NCBI GenBank assembly: GCA_963823045.1
Contig: CAWGKA010000012.1
Location: 62,001 to 126,000 of the forward strand
DNA length: 64,000 nt
Source of the DNA: JADLGL01 sp963823045
GTDB taxonomy: Bacteria; Pseudomonadota; Alphaproteobacteria; Rhizobiales; Kaistiaceae
Reading direction: 5' to 3'
Part shown: piece after piece, positions 34,650-43,862 of the stretch
How positions within the stretch are numbered: position 1 is the stretch's first letter
How the letters are laid out: every line of letters begins with the position of its first letter
Program-made: the position numbers and the translations under genes
Notes under the pieces: generated by a model
Seen by the model: the letters and a program-made list of their open reading frames with translations, nothing else
What the model was told of the DNA's origin: nothing
Databases searched by the model: none

Positions 34650-35549
34650 ATGAGGTCCGCGATGCAGTGGTACCTGCCCGTCAGTCCCGACGATTTTCCG
34701 GACATCGGCACAGGGCTCGTCGAGAAGGCGAACGACTTCCTGCCGTGGCTGGTGGTGCATACCGGCGGCTTCTTCAGCGCCGTCACCGACATCATCCTGC
34801 AACCGCTGTTGTGGGTTGAGCAGACCCTGCGCGGGGCGCCGCCCTGGGTCGTTCTCCTCGGCATCGGCATCATCGCGGCGCTCGCCTCGCGCCGCATCGT
34901 CTTCACCATCGCGATCGTCGGCGTGGCCTATCTGCTCGGCGCGCTGCAGCTTTGGACCGAAGCGATGCAGACCGTGTCGATCATGATCATCTCGGTGCTG
35001 CTGGCCGTGATCGTCGGACTGCCGCTTGGAATCGTTTCCGCGCGCAGCAATCTGTTCAAGACGATCTTCACGCCCGTGCTCGACGTGATGCAGACGATCC
35101 CGAGCTTCGTCTATCTCATTCCGATCGCGATGCTGTTCGGCCTTGGCAAGGTGCCCGCGATCATCGCCACGGTGATTTACGCCATGCCGCCCCTCATTCG
35201 CCTCACCGATCTCGGTATTCGCGAGGTCGATCTGCGGGTAACCGAGGCGAGCCGCTCTTTCGGGGCGACGCGGTGGCAGATGCTTAGGGGCGTGCAGTTT
35301 CCGCTGGCTCTACCGTCGATCCTGCAGGGGCTCAACCAGACAACGATGGCGGCGCTGGCGATGGTCGTGATCGCCTCCCTGATCGGCGCGCACGGCCTTG
35401 GCGAAACCGTGCTTCTCGGCCTGCAGCGCAATCAGCTCGGCACCGGCCTGCTCGGCGGTACCGGCATTGTCATCCTCGCCATCATCTTCGATCGCATCAC
35501 CCAGGCCGCGGGACGGCGCGGCCAAGCCTATCGTTCGCTGCGGAGCTGA
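34650..35549 (+). CDS. Choline/glycine-betaine ABC transporter permease
   Basis: Inner-membrane permease of the ProW/OpuAB/ChoW type, about 299 residues. Helices WVVLLGIGIIAALASRRIV, VSIMIISVLLAVIVGLPLGIV, FVYLIPIAMLFGLG, AALAMVVIASLIGA; the ATPase-coupling EAA loop is EASRSFGATRWQMLRGVQFP. ATG at 34650; ATG at 34662 (MQWYLP) is equally possible. Cotranscribed with the ATPase, which starts 3 bases after this stop. Confidence 0.9.
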   Translation: MRSAMQWYLPVSPDDFPDIGTGLVEKANDFLPWLVVHTGGFFSAVTDIILQPLLWVEQTLRGAPPWVVLLGIGIIAALASRRIVFTIAIVGVAYLLGALQLWTEAMQTVSIMIISVLLAVIVGLPLGIVSARSNLFKTIFTPVLDVMQTIPSFVYLIPIAMLFGLGKVPAIIATVIYAMPPLIRLTDLGIREVDLRVTEASRSFGATRWQMLRGVQFPLALPSILQGLNQTTMAALAMVVIASLIGAHGLGETVLLGLQRNQLGTGLLGGTGIVILAIIFDRITQAAGRRGQAYRSLRS

Positions 35550-35552
35550 CCT

Positions 35553-36779
35553 TTGGCCCTGATCGAGCTCAGTCATGTCACCAAGATTTTCGGGCGGAGG
35601 CCGCAGCAAGCGCGGGCCGCTCTTGAGGAAGGGCAGAGCCGCGAGCAGATTCTGGCGACAACGGGACAGACGGTGGCGCTCCGCGATGTCAGTCTGAGCA
35701 TCGAGAAGGGCGAGATATTCGTCGTCATGGGCCTTTCCGGCTCCGGCAAGTCGACGCTGATCCGCCACATCAACCGGCTGATCGATCCGACATCGGGCAG
35801 CGTGTCGGTCGACGGCGTCGACATTCTCGCGATGCAGATCCCCGACTTGATCCGCTTCCGCCGCGAGCGGCTGGCAATGGTGTTCCAGCATTTCGCCCTG
35901 CTGCCGCATCGCACCGTGGTCGAAAACGTCGCCTATGGGCTGGAGCTGCAAGGCGTTTCGCGCAAGGAGCGAGAGGCGAAGGCGCGCGAGTGGATCGATG
36001 CGGTTGGCCTCAGCGGTTTCGAGAAGCAGTATCCGTCGCAGCTTTCCGGCGGCATGCAGCAACGCGTCGGGCTCGCCCGCGCGCTTTGCGTCGACCACGA
36101 CATCGTGCTGATGGACGAAGCCTTCTCGGCGCTCGATCCGCTCATCCGAAGCCAGATGCAGGATCTGCTGATGCAGCTGCAGGCGCGGCTGAAAAAGACG
36201 ATCGTCTTCATCACGCACGACCTCGACGAAGCGCTCCGCCTCGGCGACCGCATCGCGATCCTCCGCGACGGCGAGGTGGTGCAGATCGGAACGCCCTCGG
36301 AGATCCTCCTGCATCCGGCGGACGACTATGTGCGCGCCTTCGTCAAGGACGTGAACCGGTCGCGCGTGCTGACGGTCGAGACGGTGATGCAGCCGCCGCC
36401 GCTCCGCCTTTCCGACGAGACGCTGGAGCGCGCATTGGCCGAGATGCAGCGTCGCGGCTCTGCCTTCGGCTATGTCGTCGAAGGCTCGGACTATCGCGGC
36501 GTGGTGACGGAGGAGGGCCTGCGTTCGCTGGGGAAGCGCGACAGCCATTCCGCCTTGGCGGCGGCGATCGAAGCGGCGCCGACGATTGCTCCCGGCGCGA
36601 CTCTGGCCGAGGCGCTGCCGGCGGCGCTCGCGAGCGAATATCCGGTGCCGGTGGTCGATGCGGAGGGCGCGCTGCAAGGCGTCCTCTCGGCCGAGACGCT
36701 GAGCGAGATATTGCAGCCGTCCGAGGACACTGATGGCGCCGCCAACGGCGGCGGCGTGAAGTTGCCGGCGCAGGAGTGA
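35553..36779 (+). CDS. Choline/glycine-betaine ABC transporter ATP-binding protein with CBS-like tail
   Basis: A 408-residue ATPase of the ProV/ChoV type. Walker A GLSGSGKSTLIRHINRLI, signature LSGGMQQRVGLARAL, Walker B HDIVLMDEAFSALDPLIR, H-loop FITHDLDEAL. The extension after about residue 280 (AEMQRRGSAFGYVVEG, GATLAEALPAALASEYPVPVVD) is CBS-like, the osmosensing part of OpuA/ProV. Between strand one and Walker A there is the ALEEGQSREQI insert, typical for ChoV/ProV. Starts with TTG at 35553. Overlaps the next gene by four bases. Confidence 0.92.
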   Translation: MALIELSHVTKIFGRRPQQARAALEEGQSREQILATTGQTVALRDVSLSIEKGEIFVVMGLSGSGKSTLIRHINRLIDPTSGSVSVDGVDILAMQIPDLIRFRRERLAMVFQHFALLPHRTVVENVAYGLELQGVSRKEREAKAREWIDAVGLSGFEKQYPSQLSGGMQQRVGLARALCVDHDIVLMDEAFSALDPLIRSQMQDLLMQLQARLKKTIVFITHDLDEALRLGDRIAILRDGEVVQIGTPSEILLHPADDYVRAFVKDVNRSRVLTVETVMQPPPLRLSDETLERALAEMQRRGSAFGYVVEGSDYRGVVTEEGLRSLGKRDSHSALAAAIEAAPTIAPGATLAEALPAALASEYPVPVVDAEGALQGVLSAETLSEILQPSEDTDGAANGGGVKLPAQE

Positions 36780-37282
36780 AACCCTTGTCGTTCGGGCTTC
36801 CGCGGCTTGCGCTGCTGGTGATGCTCGTGGCGCTTGCCGGTTGCACCGAGACGCCGCAAGTCGAGGTCATCAGCAACCCGGCGACCGCGCCAGTGCCGGT
36901 CGATCCGGCGGAGGCGGCCCGGATCATCAACGCTTTCCGCGCCGACAATGGCGTGCCGCCGGTGCGCGTCAACGCTGCCCTCAACGCCATCGCGCAGGAC
37001 TATGCCGACCGCCTCGCGGCGTATGGTCAACTCACCCATGAGCTCGGCGGCAATCTCGCCTCGCGGCTGCGCCGGGGCGGCTATGCCTATTTGGCGGCGG
37101 GCGAAAATCTCGGCGCCGGCTATCGCTCGATCGACGAAGCCGTCGCGCGGTGGGAGGCCTCGCCGGGCCACCGCGCCAATCTGCTCGAGGCTCCGCTCAC
37201 GCAGATGGGCATCGCCACCGCCTTCAACATCGACAGCCCGTATCGGACCTTCTGGGTCCTGGTTCTGGCGGCGCCGCGCTAG
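36776..37282 (+). CDS. CAP/SCP-domain lipoprotein
   Basis: A 168-residue lipoprotein of the CAP superfamily (YkwD-like). Signal LALLVMLVALAGC with lipobox LAGC, then a CAP domain: ARIINAFRADNGVPPVRVNA, LTHELGGNLASRLRRGGY, AGENLGAGYRSIDEAVARW, SPGHRANLLEAPLTQMGIA and YRTFWVLVLAAP; the H-E / G-H pairs are the usual CAP cavity residues. Starts with GTG at 36776, overlapping the ATPase stop. Its stop shares CTAG with the convergent cupin gene (37279-37282). Confidence 0.87.
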   Translation: MKPLSFGLPRLALLVMLVALAGCTETPQVEVISNPATAPVPVDPAEAARIINAFRADNGVPPVRVNAALNAIAQDYADRLAAYGQLTHELGGNLASRLRRGGYAYLAAGENLGAGYRSIDEAVARWEASPGHRANLLEAPLTQMGIATAFNIDSPYRTFWVLVLAAPR

Positions 37283-38208
37283 GTCTCGGTCTTTTCCCGG
37301 TAGTAGTAGTTCGCCTTGCGACCGAACAGGACGCGGCGCAGGCCGCGGCGCATTCCCTCGCTGCGGCGGAGCGGCTCGACCAGCGCGCGGGCGAAGGAAT
37401 AGGCGCCGACCTTGAGGCCGTCATACCAGGCGAAACGGCCGGGCGCCGGCTGCGGCAGATGCATCTTCCGCATCACGGCGTTGACGAAATAAAGGCTGTT
37501 CATGCGGATGTCGCGGCGCGACTTCCAGGTGATGGCCATCGACACGGCGTAGCTGTCGCCTGTGCGCACCCAATGCGGCCAGGTGTAGGGCAGGAACAGC
37601 CCGTCGCCCGGCTTCATGCTGAAGACGGTGGCATTCCGCTCGAAGCCGTCGCTGTAGCGCAGATTGCGGTGCTTGCCGGGAAAGACCTCCATCTCCGCCT
37701 CGGGCACCAGTGAGCGGTCACGATTGTCGAAGACATGCATCGCCTTGTCGCCGGCGAGATGGACGAAGAAGTTTTCCTCATAGTCCATGTGGAACGGGGT
37801 CACGGCGTTCGCCGAAGCCACGAAGATGAAGCCCTGGAAGTCCCGCATTCCGGCGTCGCTGGCATTGGCAAAGCCAAGCGTCTGCGCGGCCTCGTCGAGG
37901 AAGCCGGCGATGAGGGCGCGATATTCCGGAACGGCCTCGACGTTCTTCAGCACCATCCAGGCATCGGCCGTCTCGATCTGACGGACGATCTCGGCAGGCT
38001 TCAGATCGATGGCGGGCGTGTCCTCGGGGCGCTGGTCCGGCTTGAGGCGACCGGAGTTGAACTCGACGCGGTCACCGGCGAGCCGGCCGGTTAGCGCCGC
38101 CAGGCCGTCGAGCGACAGGAGCGGATTGCCGGCAAGCGCGTGGCGGATCGGGAACGGCTCGTCGGGGAAGGTGCGGCCGGCTTCGGTCTCGATTGAGATG
38201 GCACTCAT
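37279..38208 (-). CDS. Cupin_8 (JmjC-like) Fe(II)/2-oxoglutarate hydroxylase-like protein
   Basis: A 309-residue cupin_8/transcription-factor-jumonji-type protein. Metal ligands H140-x-D142 (AVTPFHMDYEENFFVHLAG) and H212 (FLPYTWPHWVRTGD) are present, the classic HxD...H triad, with KPGDGLFLPYTW framing the second. Other text: FNSGRLKPDQRPEDTP, IETADAWMVLKNVE. These enzymes hydroxylate proteins, RNA or small metabolites. It heads a set with a CelD-like transferase and a flippase, all on the minus strand, so an envelope glycan or lipid substrate is plausible. Confidence 0.82.
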   Translation of the reverse strand: MSAISIETEAGRTFPDEPFPIRHALAGNPLLSLDGLAALTGRLAGDRVEFNSGRLKPDQRPEDTPAIDLKPAEIVRQIETADAWMVLKNVEAVPEYRALIAGFLDEAAQTLGFANASDAGMRDFQGFIFVASANAVTPFHMDYEENFFVHLAGDKAMHVFDNRDRSLVPEAEMEVFPGKHRNLRYSDGFERNATVFSMKPGDGLFLPYTWPHWVRTGDSYAVSMAITWKSRRDIRMNSLYFVNAVMRKMHLPQPAPGRFAWYDGLKVGAYSFARALVEPLRRSEGMRRGLRRVLFGRKANYYYREKTET

Positions 38209-38211
38209 GAC

Positions 38212-39381
38212 TTACCTCGTGGATCGTCGCATGGTTCTCCGCATCTGGTGGACGAATTTGCGCAACTGGGCCTCTGCGCGGTGATTGATGAGCCCGGTGT
38301 GAGCGAGCCAGCGCGACCGTCCGGGGCAGACGACGAGCGTCGTCACCGGCATGCGGTCCGGCCAGATCGGGTCGACCATCGGGTGGTTGGGTGTTGCCAA
38401 AGAATCGATGCGCTGGATGCGAGCGTCGGCGAAGAGGAAACGCGGCGCTTCCAGCATCAGCTGTGCGCCCGGCGAATAGTGCGCGAGCGCCTCGTCATAG
38501 GCGATCTTCCAGGTGACGGCGGTATGGCCCTCATGCAGGCAGAGCAGCATCGCCGCCGGGCGATCGCCGGCGCGGAGGGTCAGCGCCGAGGCGTTGCCGC
38601 GGCGGGCGAGTGCGTCAACGGCCGTGCGGCAGAACGCAGCGATCTTTGGGTCGCTCGCCATCGCCGTGCCGCGCCGGCCTTTCCAGCCGGATGCTTCGAG
38701 GGCGAGGAACTCGTCGAAGCGCTTGGCGATCTCGGCCGGCGTCACCGCATGTTCGAACGTTACGGGGCCGACATCGGCGAGCCGGCGCAACTGGCGGGCA
38801 TATTCCTTCCGGCGCTTGCGATGCAGCGCCGCGTGGAGGTCGGCGTTGCCACGATTGACAACGGCGCGCTGGTGGCTGTCGAGACGGACAAGGGCGCGCT
38901 CGGCACCGCGGGCCGCCGCCTCGATGAGCGGTGTGACGGGTGAATCGTCGGGCAGATAGGGGAAGACGAGCGCGGCGCGATCGCCGGCGCGTTCCAGCGC
39001 TGCCTCGACCAGCGCCGAGGTGGTGTCAACGGCGCGCGCCGCATCGACGACCGGCGTTCCCAGTGGTCCGAAATCATGTGCCCAGACGCGCAAGGCGGGG
39101 GCGACGCGGCCAAGGCGTGACGGCGTCAGCGGCATCCAGCCGAGGAGGCTGCCATTGGCGCCGCGCACGGCGACCGGTTCGACGGCCGTGTGCAGCGCTT
39201 CAGCGGCGGGTCCCAGGAAGTCGGGGTCGAAGAATGGGTTGTCCGTGAGGGCGCGTTCTGCGAGCGAGGTCCAGAGCGGCGCGGCAGCGTCGGGCGAGAG
39301 GCTTTCTGCGACGCCGCGCGCGAGGACCCTGGGCAGACTCGTTTCCGCCCGCGGCCTAGCGCCGATGCCGACGAGGGTCAT
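38212..39381 (-). CDS. CelD/BcsL-type GNAT acyltransferase (second copy)
   Basis: A 389-residue COG5653 protein, distant relative of the one at 30299-31603. GNAT text: NADLHAALHRKRRKEYARQL (matching the STRKVQRKHLNRL region of the other), FLALEASGWKGRRGTAMASD, AMLLCLHEGHTAVTWKIAYD, YSPGAQLMLEAPRFLF. The start is ATG 39379-39381 (MTLVGIG), one base after the flippase stop region; its stop lies 3 bases before the cupin_8 start. Operon order is flippase, this gene, cupin_8. Confidence 0.8.
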   Translation of the reverse strand: MTLVGIGARPRAETSLPRVLARGVAESLSPDAAAPLWTSLAERALTDNPFFDPDFLGPAAEALHTAVEPVAVRGANGSLLGWMPLTPSRLGRVAPALRVWAHDFGPLGTPVVDAARAVDTTSALVEAALERAGDRAALVFPYLPDDSPVTPLIEAAARGAERALVRLDSHQRAVVNRGNADLHAALHRKRRKEYARQLRRLADVGPVTFEHAVTPAEIAKRFDEFLALEASGWKGRRGTAMASDPKIAAFCRTAVDALARRGNASALTLRAGDRPAAMLLCLHEGHTAVTWKIAYDEALAHYSPGAQLMLEAPRFLFADARIQRIDSLATPNHPMVDPIWPDRMPVTTLVVCPGRSRWLAHTGLINHRAEAQLRKFVHQMRRTMRRSTR

Positions 39382-39382
39382 C

Positions 39383-40804
39383 TCAGCCCACCTCCGCCGG
39401 CCGGTTGTGCGAGCCGATGGCAAAGCCGATCCAGACGCGGAAGCCGAGGCGCGTGTAGACGACGGTCGCCAGCGTCACAGCCTCGAGGATGAAGGCCGTG
39501 CTCGTCGCCATCGCGGCACCGTAGAGGCCGAAATGCGGGATGAGCAGGAAGTTCAGCGCGGCGTTGACGGCGAATACCGAGACATAGATCACGGCGCAGA
39601 TGCGCTGCTCGCCGCTCATGGTGAGCAGGCTCTCGGCCGGGCCGACGGATGCCCGCACCACGAGGCCGATGACGAAGATGATGAGAAGCGGCGCGCCTTC
39701 GGTGAAGCTGGTGCCGAAGAGCGACAGGAGCGGCTTGCCGAGGAAGATGAGCAGCAGGCCGATCGCCAGCGACGGCCAGAAGGTCCAGTGCAGCGTGTCG
39801 CGGATGAACGCCTCCAGGCGCGCCCGGTTGCCGGAATAATGGTACTTCGAGAACCGGTTGGCCGCGGCGGCGCGCACTGCGAAATAGACGAAATGCACGA
39901 TCGCCAGCGTCTTCACCGTGGCGAAATAGACGGCCGCCTTTGACGGTTCCATCAGAACGCCGACGGCGAGGATGTCGACATTGGTCATGAGGTTGTAGAA
40001 CCCCTCGACCAGGAACATCGGCATGGAGATGGCGATCCAGTTGACCGGACGGTATTCGCGCTGGCCGGGCGGAATAGTCTTGTTGACGCGACGATGCAGG
40101 GCGAATCCCTGGAAGATCGTCATGGCGTAGCAGCCGGCGATCGAGGCCCACATCGCGGTGATGGCGGTGGCCGGGGCACCGAGGGACAATGCCAGCCACA
40201 TCACCGCGAGGATCAGGAGCGGCCGGTAGATGAAGGTCACGCCGAAGGCGATGCTCGTCCAGGAGAAGGCGCGGCCCACGCCGTCCTGGATCTCGCCGAC
40301 GGCGATCATCGGCAGGCAGATCGCGGCGAGGAAGAACGGCATCACATAGTAGCTGGCGAGGTGGTCGCCGAAGAGCGCCAGGAGACCAGCGCCGATCAAG
40401 GCAATGATGGTCGAAGAGGCGAGACCGTAGAGCCGGGCGCCAACGAGGATGCCGCGCAGCAGCCCGAACTGGTTGGTCGCGAGATATTCCGGAATGAAGC
40501 GGAGCGGTGAGACCTGGAAGCCGAAGCTGGCGAAGCTCGAAAGCAGGACGACCGCGACCCAGACGACGACGAAGATGCCGTATTCGTGCTCGCCGAGCCA
40601 ACGCGCCATCAAGGCCTGCGAACCGAGCGCGATCAGCGCGCTGAAGACGCGGGTGGTGAAGGCCAAGAGGGCGATCCGCCGCGCCGCGGAACGGTCGTCG
40701 ATGGGCCTGATGGTCTCGTCGACAATGTTCGCAAACGGCGCCAAGCGGTCGCGCATTGGTCCGGGCCGCATGCGCTCGACAAGCGCCGTAACTGAAAGCC
40801 GCAC
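39383..40804 (-). CDS. Polysaccharide flippase (MOP/Wzx-like)
   Basis: A 473-residue membrane protein of the MOP exporter superfamily with about 12-14 helices (FTTRVFSALIALGSQALMARWLG, VWVAVVLLSSFASFGFQVS, STIIALIGAGLLALFG, SLAIGLLLIFLGKPLLSLFG, FAVNAALNFLLIPHFGLYG). The pattern G-x-x-G/A-x-A-x-A at the C-terminus (YGAAMATSTAFILEAVTLA) is typical for Wzx-like lipid-linked oligosaccharide flippases. First gene of the CelD/cupin_8 set. Upstream region has two TTAACC words. Confidence 0.85.
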   Translation of the reverse strand: MRLSVTALVERMRPGPMRDRLAPFANIVDETIRPIDDRSAARRIALLAFTTRVFSALIALGSQALMARWLGEHEYGIFVVVWVAVVLLSSFASFGFQVSPLRFIPEYLATNQFGLLRGILVGARLYGLASSTIIALIGAGLLALFGDHLASYYVMPFFLAAICLPMIAVGEIQDGVGRAFSWTSIAFGVTFIYRPLLILAVMWLALSLGAPATAITAMWASIAGCYAMTIFQGFALHRRVNKTIPPGQREYRPVNWIAISMPMFLVEGFYNLMTNVDILAVGVLMEPSKAAVYFATVKTLAIVHFVYFAVRAAAANRFSKYHYSGNRARLEAFIRDTLHWTFWPSLAIGLLLIFLGKPLLSLFGTSFTEGAPLLIIFVIGLVVRASVGPAESLLTMSGEQRICAVIYVSVFAVNAALNFLLIPHFGLYGAAMATSTAFILEAVTLATVVYTRLGFRVWIGFAIGSHNRPAEVG

Positions 40805-40983
40805 CTAGATGACTCCTCGGCCTCAAGACCTCGTAAGTCATAGCGATCCGCATTTTAAGAATTGGTTGGACGGTCGTTAGACTTGTAAGGATGCATGGTA
40901 ACAGGGCGGCAACCATAGTGGCCGGCTACCTCGCATTAACCTTGACGAGGAGCGTTAACCGACTGTCGCCGCCGAGGGGGCGG
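40805..40983. promoter_or_regulatory. Intergenic region ahead of the flippase operon
   Basis: 179 bases with no gene. Contains two TTAACC words (ATTAACCTTG at 40935-40944 and GTTAACCGA at 40953-40961), 19 bases apart on the plus strand; spacing does not fit the CtrA TTAA-N7-TTAA rule. The flippase promoter (minus strand) must lie here. Confidence 0.3.
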
Positions 40984-42111
40984 TCAGAAGCGGTTTGGCC
41001 GCGGCAGCGGCAGCGGCATGGCGGCCGTCGGCGCCATCACGGCGACGCCGAGAATGTCGGTCGGCCGTGGCTGTGGCAGCCGGATATCGACGCGGAGATA
41101 GGCGGTGAGGTCGGCGCCGCCCGTGTAGACGACCATCGGCGCCGGCAAGGGCGCCGGCTCGCCGAAATTGGCGACGAGCTGATCGCGCTGGACCTGCTCA
41201 TCCATATTGCCGTCGGCGCCGCCGGGGCAGATCTCGCTGCGCAGGCTCACCGGCGCCGTGACGGAAGAGGGCGGCAGGAAGCTGGTGATCGCCGGTCCGT
41301 TGACGTTGGCCGGCGCGGCGAAGCCGGCATTGAGCAACTGGGCCGCCAGCACCGCGCGGTCGACGGCATTGTCGGCACCCAGCACGACCGCAATCAGCGA
41401 ACGGCCGCTCCGCGTCGCGGTGGCGACGAGGTTGAAGCCAGCGGCGCAGATATAGCCGGTCTTCATGCCGGTCGCGCCGGGATAGAACTCGAGCAGGCTA
41501 TTGCCCGCGGGCATGATGACATTGCCGTATTGGATCTCGGGGATCGAAAACAGGCTGCGATATTGCGGGAAGGTGAGCCAGATCGTGCGCGCCAGAAGGG
41601 CGAGGTCGCGGGCAGTCGAGTGCTGGCCGGTGCCAGGCAGGCCGTGTGGATTGACGTAGCGGGTGCCGGTGAGGCCGAGACGCAGCGCGGTCGCGTTCAT
41701 CTCGGCGACGAAGGCCGCTTCGCTGCCGCCCATCATTTCGGCAACGGCGACGGCCACGTCGTTTGCCGACTTCACGATCAGCATCTTGAGCGCGTTCTCG
41801 ACGGTGACGACCGTCCCAGCGGCAAAACCCATGCGCGCAGGGGGAACGTCGGTCGCATGCGCCGAGATGGTGACCGGCAAATCCAGCTGCAGCCGGCCTT
41901 CGGCGAGCGCCTCGAAGACGAGATAGACCGTCATCAGCTTGGTCAGGGAGGCGGCGTACCAGAACTCGCCGGACTGGTTGGCGGCCAGAACCTGGCCGCT
42001 ATCCATATCGACGAGAATGTAGGGCGAATCCGCGGCACGGGCCGCACTCGTCGAAATGATGACGAGGAGTAGCGTCGCAAGGACGGCACGGCCGATCTGT
42101 CTGAGCCTCAT
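40984..42111 (-). CDS. D-alanyl-D-alanine carboxypeptidase (PBP5/DacF family)
   Basis: Low-molecular-weight penicillin-binding protein trimming pentapeptides in peptidoglycan, periplasmic. Signal peptide AVLATLLLVIISTSAARA; catalytic S55-L-T-K58, second motif S115-A-N117 and K217-T-G219 are all present. Text GTGQHSTARDLALLARTI and EFYPGATGMKTGYICAAGFN fits the family. The C-terminal third (ITSFLPPSSVTAPVS ... PRPTDILGVAVMAP) is proline-rich and lacks an obvious amphipathic anchor, as in many rhizobial members. 375 residues. Which dac paralogue is uncertain. Confidence 0.93.
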   Translation of the reverse strand: MRLRQIGRAVLATLLLVIISTSAARAADSPYILVDMDSGQVLAANQSGEFWYAASLTKLMTVYLVFEALAEGRLQLDLPVTISAHATDVPPARMGFAAGTVVTVENALKMLIVKSANDVAVAVAEMMGGSEAAFVAEMNATALRLGLTGTRYVNPHGLPGTGQHSTARDLALLARTIWLTFPQYRSLFSIPEIQYGNVIMPAGNSLLEFYPGATGMKTGYICAAGFNLVATATRSGRSLIAVVLGADNAVDRAVLAAQLLNAGFAAPANVNGPAITSFLPPSSVTAPVSLRSEICPGGADGNMDEQVQRDQLVANFGEPAPLPAPMVVYTGGADLTAYLRVDIRLPQPRPTDILGVAVMAPTAAMPLPLPRPNRF

Positions 42112-42222
42112 CGGTTCCCAAATGCGGTGGAGCTACAGCTTGCCAAGTGACCTACGGCGTTCGGCCTCGTCATGCAAAGCGATCAAGGCGAAAGAGCGAT
42201 GACAATCGCGACAGAGGCGACG

Positions 42223-43080
42223 TCATGATCCCTCGCGCGGCGGGTTGGAACTGGGCGGAGCAGGAGGCTCCTGCGGCTTGCCGGCCGCGCGTGGCCGTCC
42301 AATTCGCCGCAACGCGACACCTGCGCGCGTCATCGCGCCCTCCAATTCGTCGGCGGCAAACCCGCGCGGCGGTTTCACGAAGAGGAAATGGTGCGCGATG
42401 GCCATGACGAGGAGCGTGAGCGACCAGGAGATCAGCACGTCCGACAGGAAATGGCCGCCGAAGGCGATGCGGTTGAGCGAAAAGACAATGGCGAGCACAA
42501 GCGTGATGATGGCGACGCGGCTGCGCCAGGCGAGCGGCACGACCAGCGCCAAGCCCAGCAGCCAGATCCCCGAAGAGGCCTCGCCCGAGACGAAGGAGCA
42601 ATTGTGGGTGCAGGCGCCGGCCATGTGCCAGACGCCGACAAAGGGGTCGGCCCCGCCGAAATCGATGACATTGACCGGTCGCGGGCGGCCCCAGAATGAT
42701 TTCAGGATGGCATTGACGATGATGCCGGTGGCGATGATCAGCGTCGACAGGAGGAACAGCGACGCGCGGGTCGGGATCAGGCTCCGGCGACGCGGGAAGG
42801 CGAGCTTTGCCGCGAGCGACAGGAGGCACGCGCCGGCAATCAGCCAGAGCAGGAACGCGGCGAAGTCGCGCAGCCATTTGAAGAACGGCACATGCGAGGC
42901 GGCGAAACCATGCTCGGGGTCGTAGAAAAGGCCGCTGAACCAGATGTCGAGCTGCGGAAACGCAAGGAAGAACAGCGACAGGACGATGCTGATCGCGACC
43001 ATCGTCCGCACCGGGCCGAGCGGCCAACGCCAGCGCTGCGGCGCTTGGGGCTCCTCGGGAATGTCGGTGTCGGCAGTCAT
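42223..43080 (-). CDS. PAP2-family membrane phosphatase
   Basis: A 285-residue phosphatase of the PAP2/LpxE-like superfamily. Helices ISIVLSLFFLAFPQLDIW, FLLWLIAGACLLSLAA, LLSTLIIATGIIVNAIL. Motif 1 KSFWGRPRP (K-x6-R-P), motif 2 SFVSGEASSG with glutamate at the usual histidine of P-S-G-H, motif 3 NRIAFGGHFLSDVL (x-R-x5-H-x3-D). Likely acts on lipid phosphates such as lipid A or undecaprenyl-PP; the specificity is unknown. The ATG at 43078-43080 is chosen because upstream the open frame shows no similarity. Confidence 0.83.
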   Translation of the reverse strand: MTADTDIPEEPQAPQRWRWPLGPVRTMVAISIVLSLFFLAFPQLDIWFSGLFYDPEHGFAASHVPFFKWLRDFAAFLLWLIAGACLLSLAAKLAFPRRRSLIPTRASLFLLSTLIIATGIIVNAILKSFWGRPRPVNVIDFGGADPFVGVWHMAGACTHNCSFVSGEASSGIWLLGLALVVPLAWRSRVAIITLVLAIVFSLNRIAFGGHFLSDVLISWSLTLLVMAIAHHFLFVKPPRGFAADELEGAMTRAGVALRRIGRPRAAGKPQEPPAPPSSNPPREGS

Positions 43081-43209
43081 GGGCCAGAGGGCATAGGGCG
43101 GCGGCGCCGGTTTGTCACGCCGGGCGGCGACCGCCCGGCCGACCGTTTCGTTGCGGCGCCACGAAATTGGCGCTACCGGAGGCCGACCATTTCGAGGAGC
43201 TGACCCGCC

Positions 43210-43851
43210 GTGCTCGGCCTTTCCATCACACCCCTGGCGCTTGCGGCCTTCGCCGCCACGGTTGTCGTGCTGGCGCTGACGCCGGGCCCCGACATGATCC
43301 TCTATCTCGGCAAGTCGGTGTCGCAGTCGCGGCGGGCCGGGCTGATCACCTTCGCCGGGGCGTCGACCGGGCTCTTCGTTCACACGATGCTCGCGGCGCT
43401 CGGCCTGTCGGCGCTGCTCGCGGCCTCTGCGACGGCCTTCACGATCGTGAAGATCGTCGGCGCGCTCTATCTCGTCTATCTCGCCTATGACGCGATCCGC
43501 CACGGCTCGGCCTTCAAGCTCGATGCGTCGACTGTCCAGGAGAGGCCCCGCGCGCTCTATGTGAAGGGTCTCCTCGTCAATCTTCTCAATCCGAAGATCG
43601 TCGTCTTCTTCCTGACGCTGCTGCCGCAATTCGTCACTGTGGACGACCCGAACGCCAAGCTCACCATGCTCGTCCTCGGCGTCAGCGTCATCATCATCTC
43701 GGCGCCGATCTGCGTCACGCAAATCATGGCTGCATCGGCAATTGCGCGCTTCCTCAAACGGTCGCGTTGGGCGATGCGTATGGTCGACTTCACCTTCGCC
43801 GGCGTGATGAGCGGTTTCGCGATCAAGCTGGCGCTGAGTGAGGGGCGGTAA
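43210..43851 (+). CDS. LysE-family amino-acid exporter
   Basis: A 213-residue RhtB/LysE exporter: ALTPGPDMILYLGKSVSQSRRAG (the family's TPGP signature), GASTGLFVHTMLAALGLSAL, FTIVKIVGALYLVYLAYDAI, KGLLVNLLNPKIVVFFLTLLPQF. Six helices. Starts with GTG at 43210 after a weak gaggagctgac ribosome site. Substrate not predictable. Followed by a dispersed-repeat-like element. Confidence 0.9.
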   Translation: MLGLSITPLALAAFAATVVVLALTPGPDMILYLGKSVSQSRRAGLITFAGASTGLFVHTMLAALGLSALLAASATAFTIVKIVGALYLVYLAYDAIRHGSAFKLDASTVQERPRALYVKGLLVNLLNPKIVVFFLTLLPQFVTVDDPNAKLTMLVLGVSVIIISAPICVTQIMAASAIARFLKRSRWAMRMVDFTFAGVMSGFAIKLALSEGR

Positions 43852-43862
43852 CGGCGGGCAAA

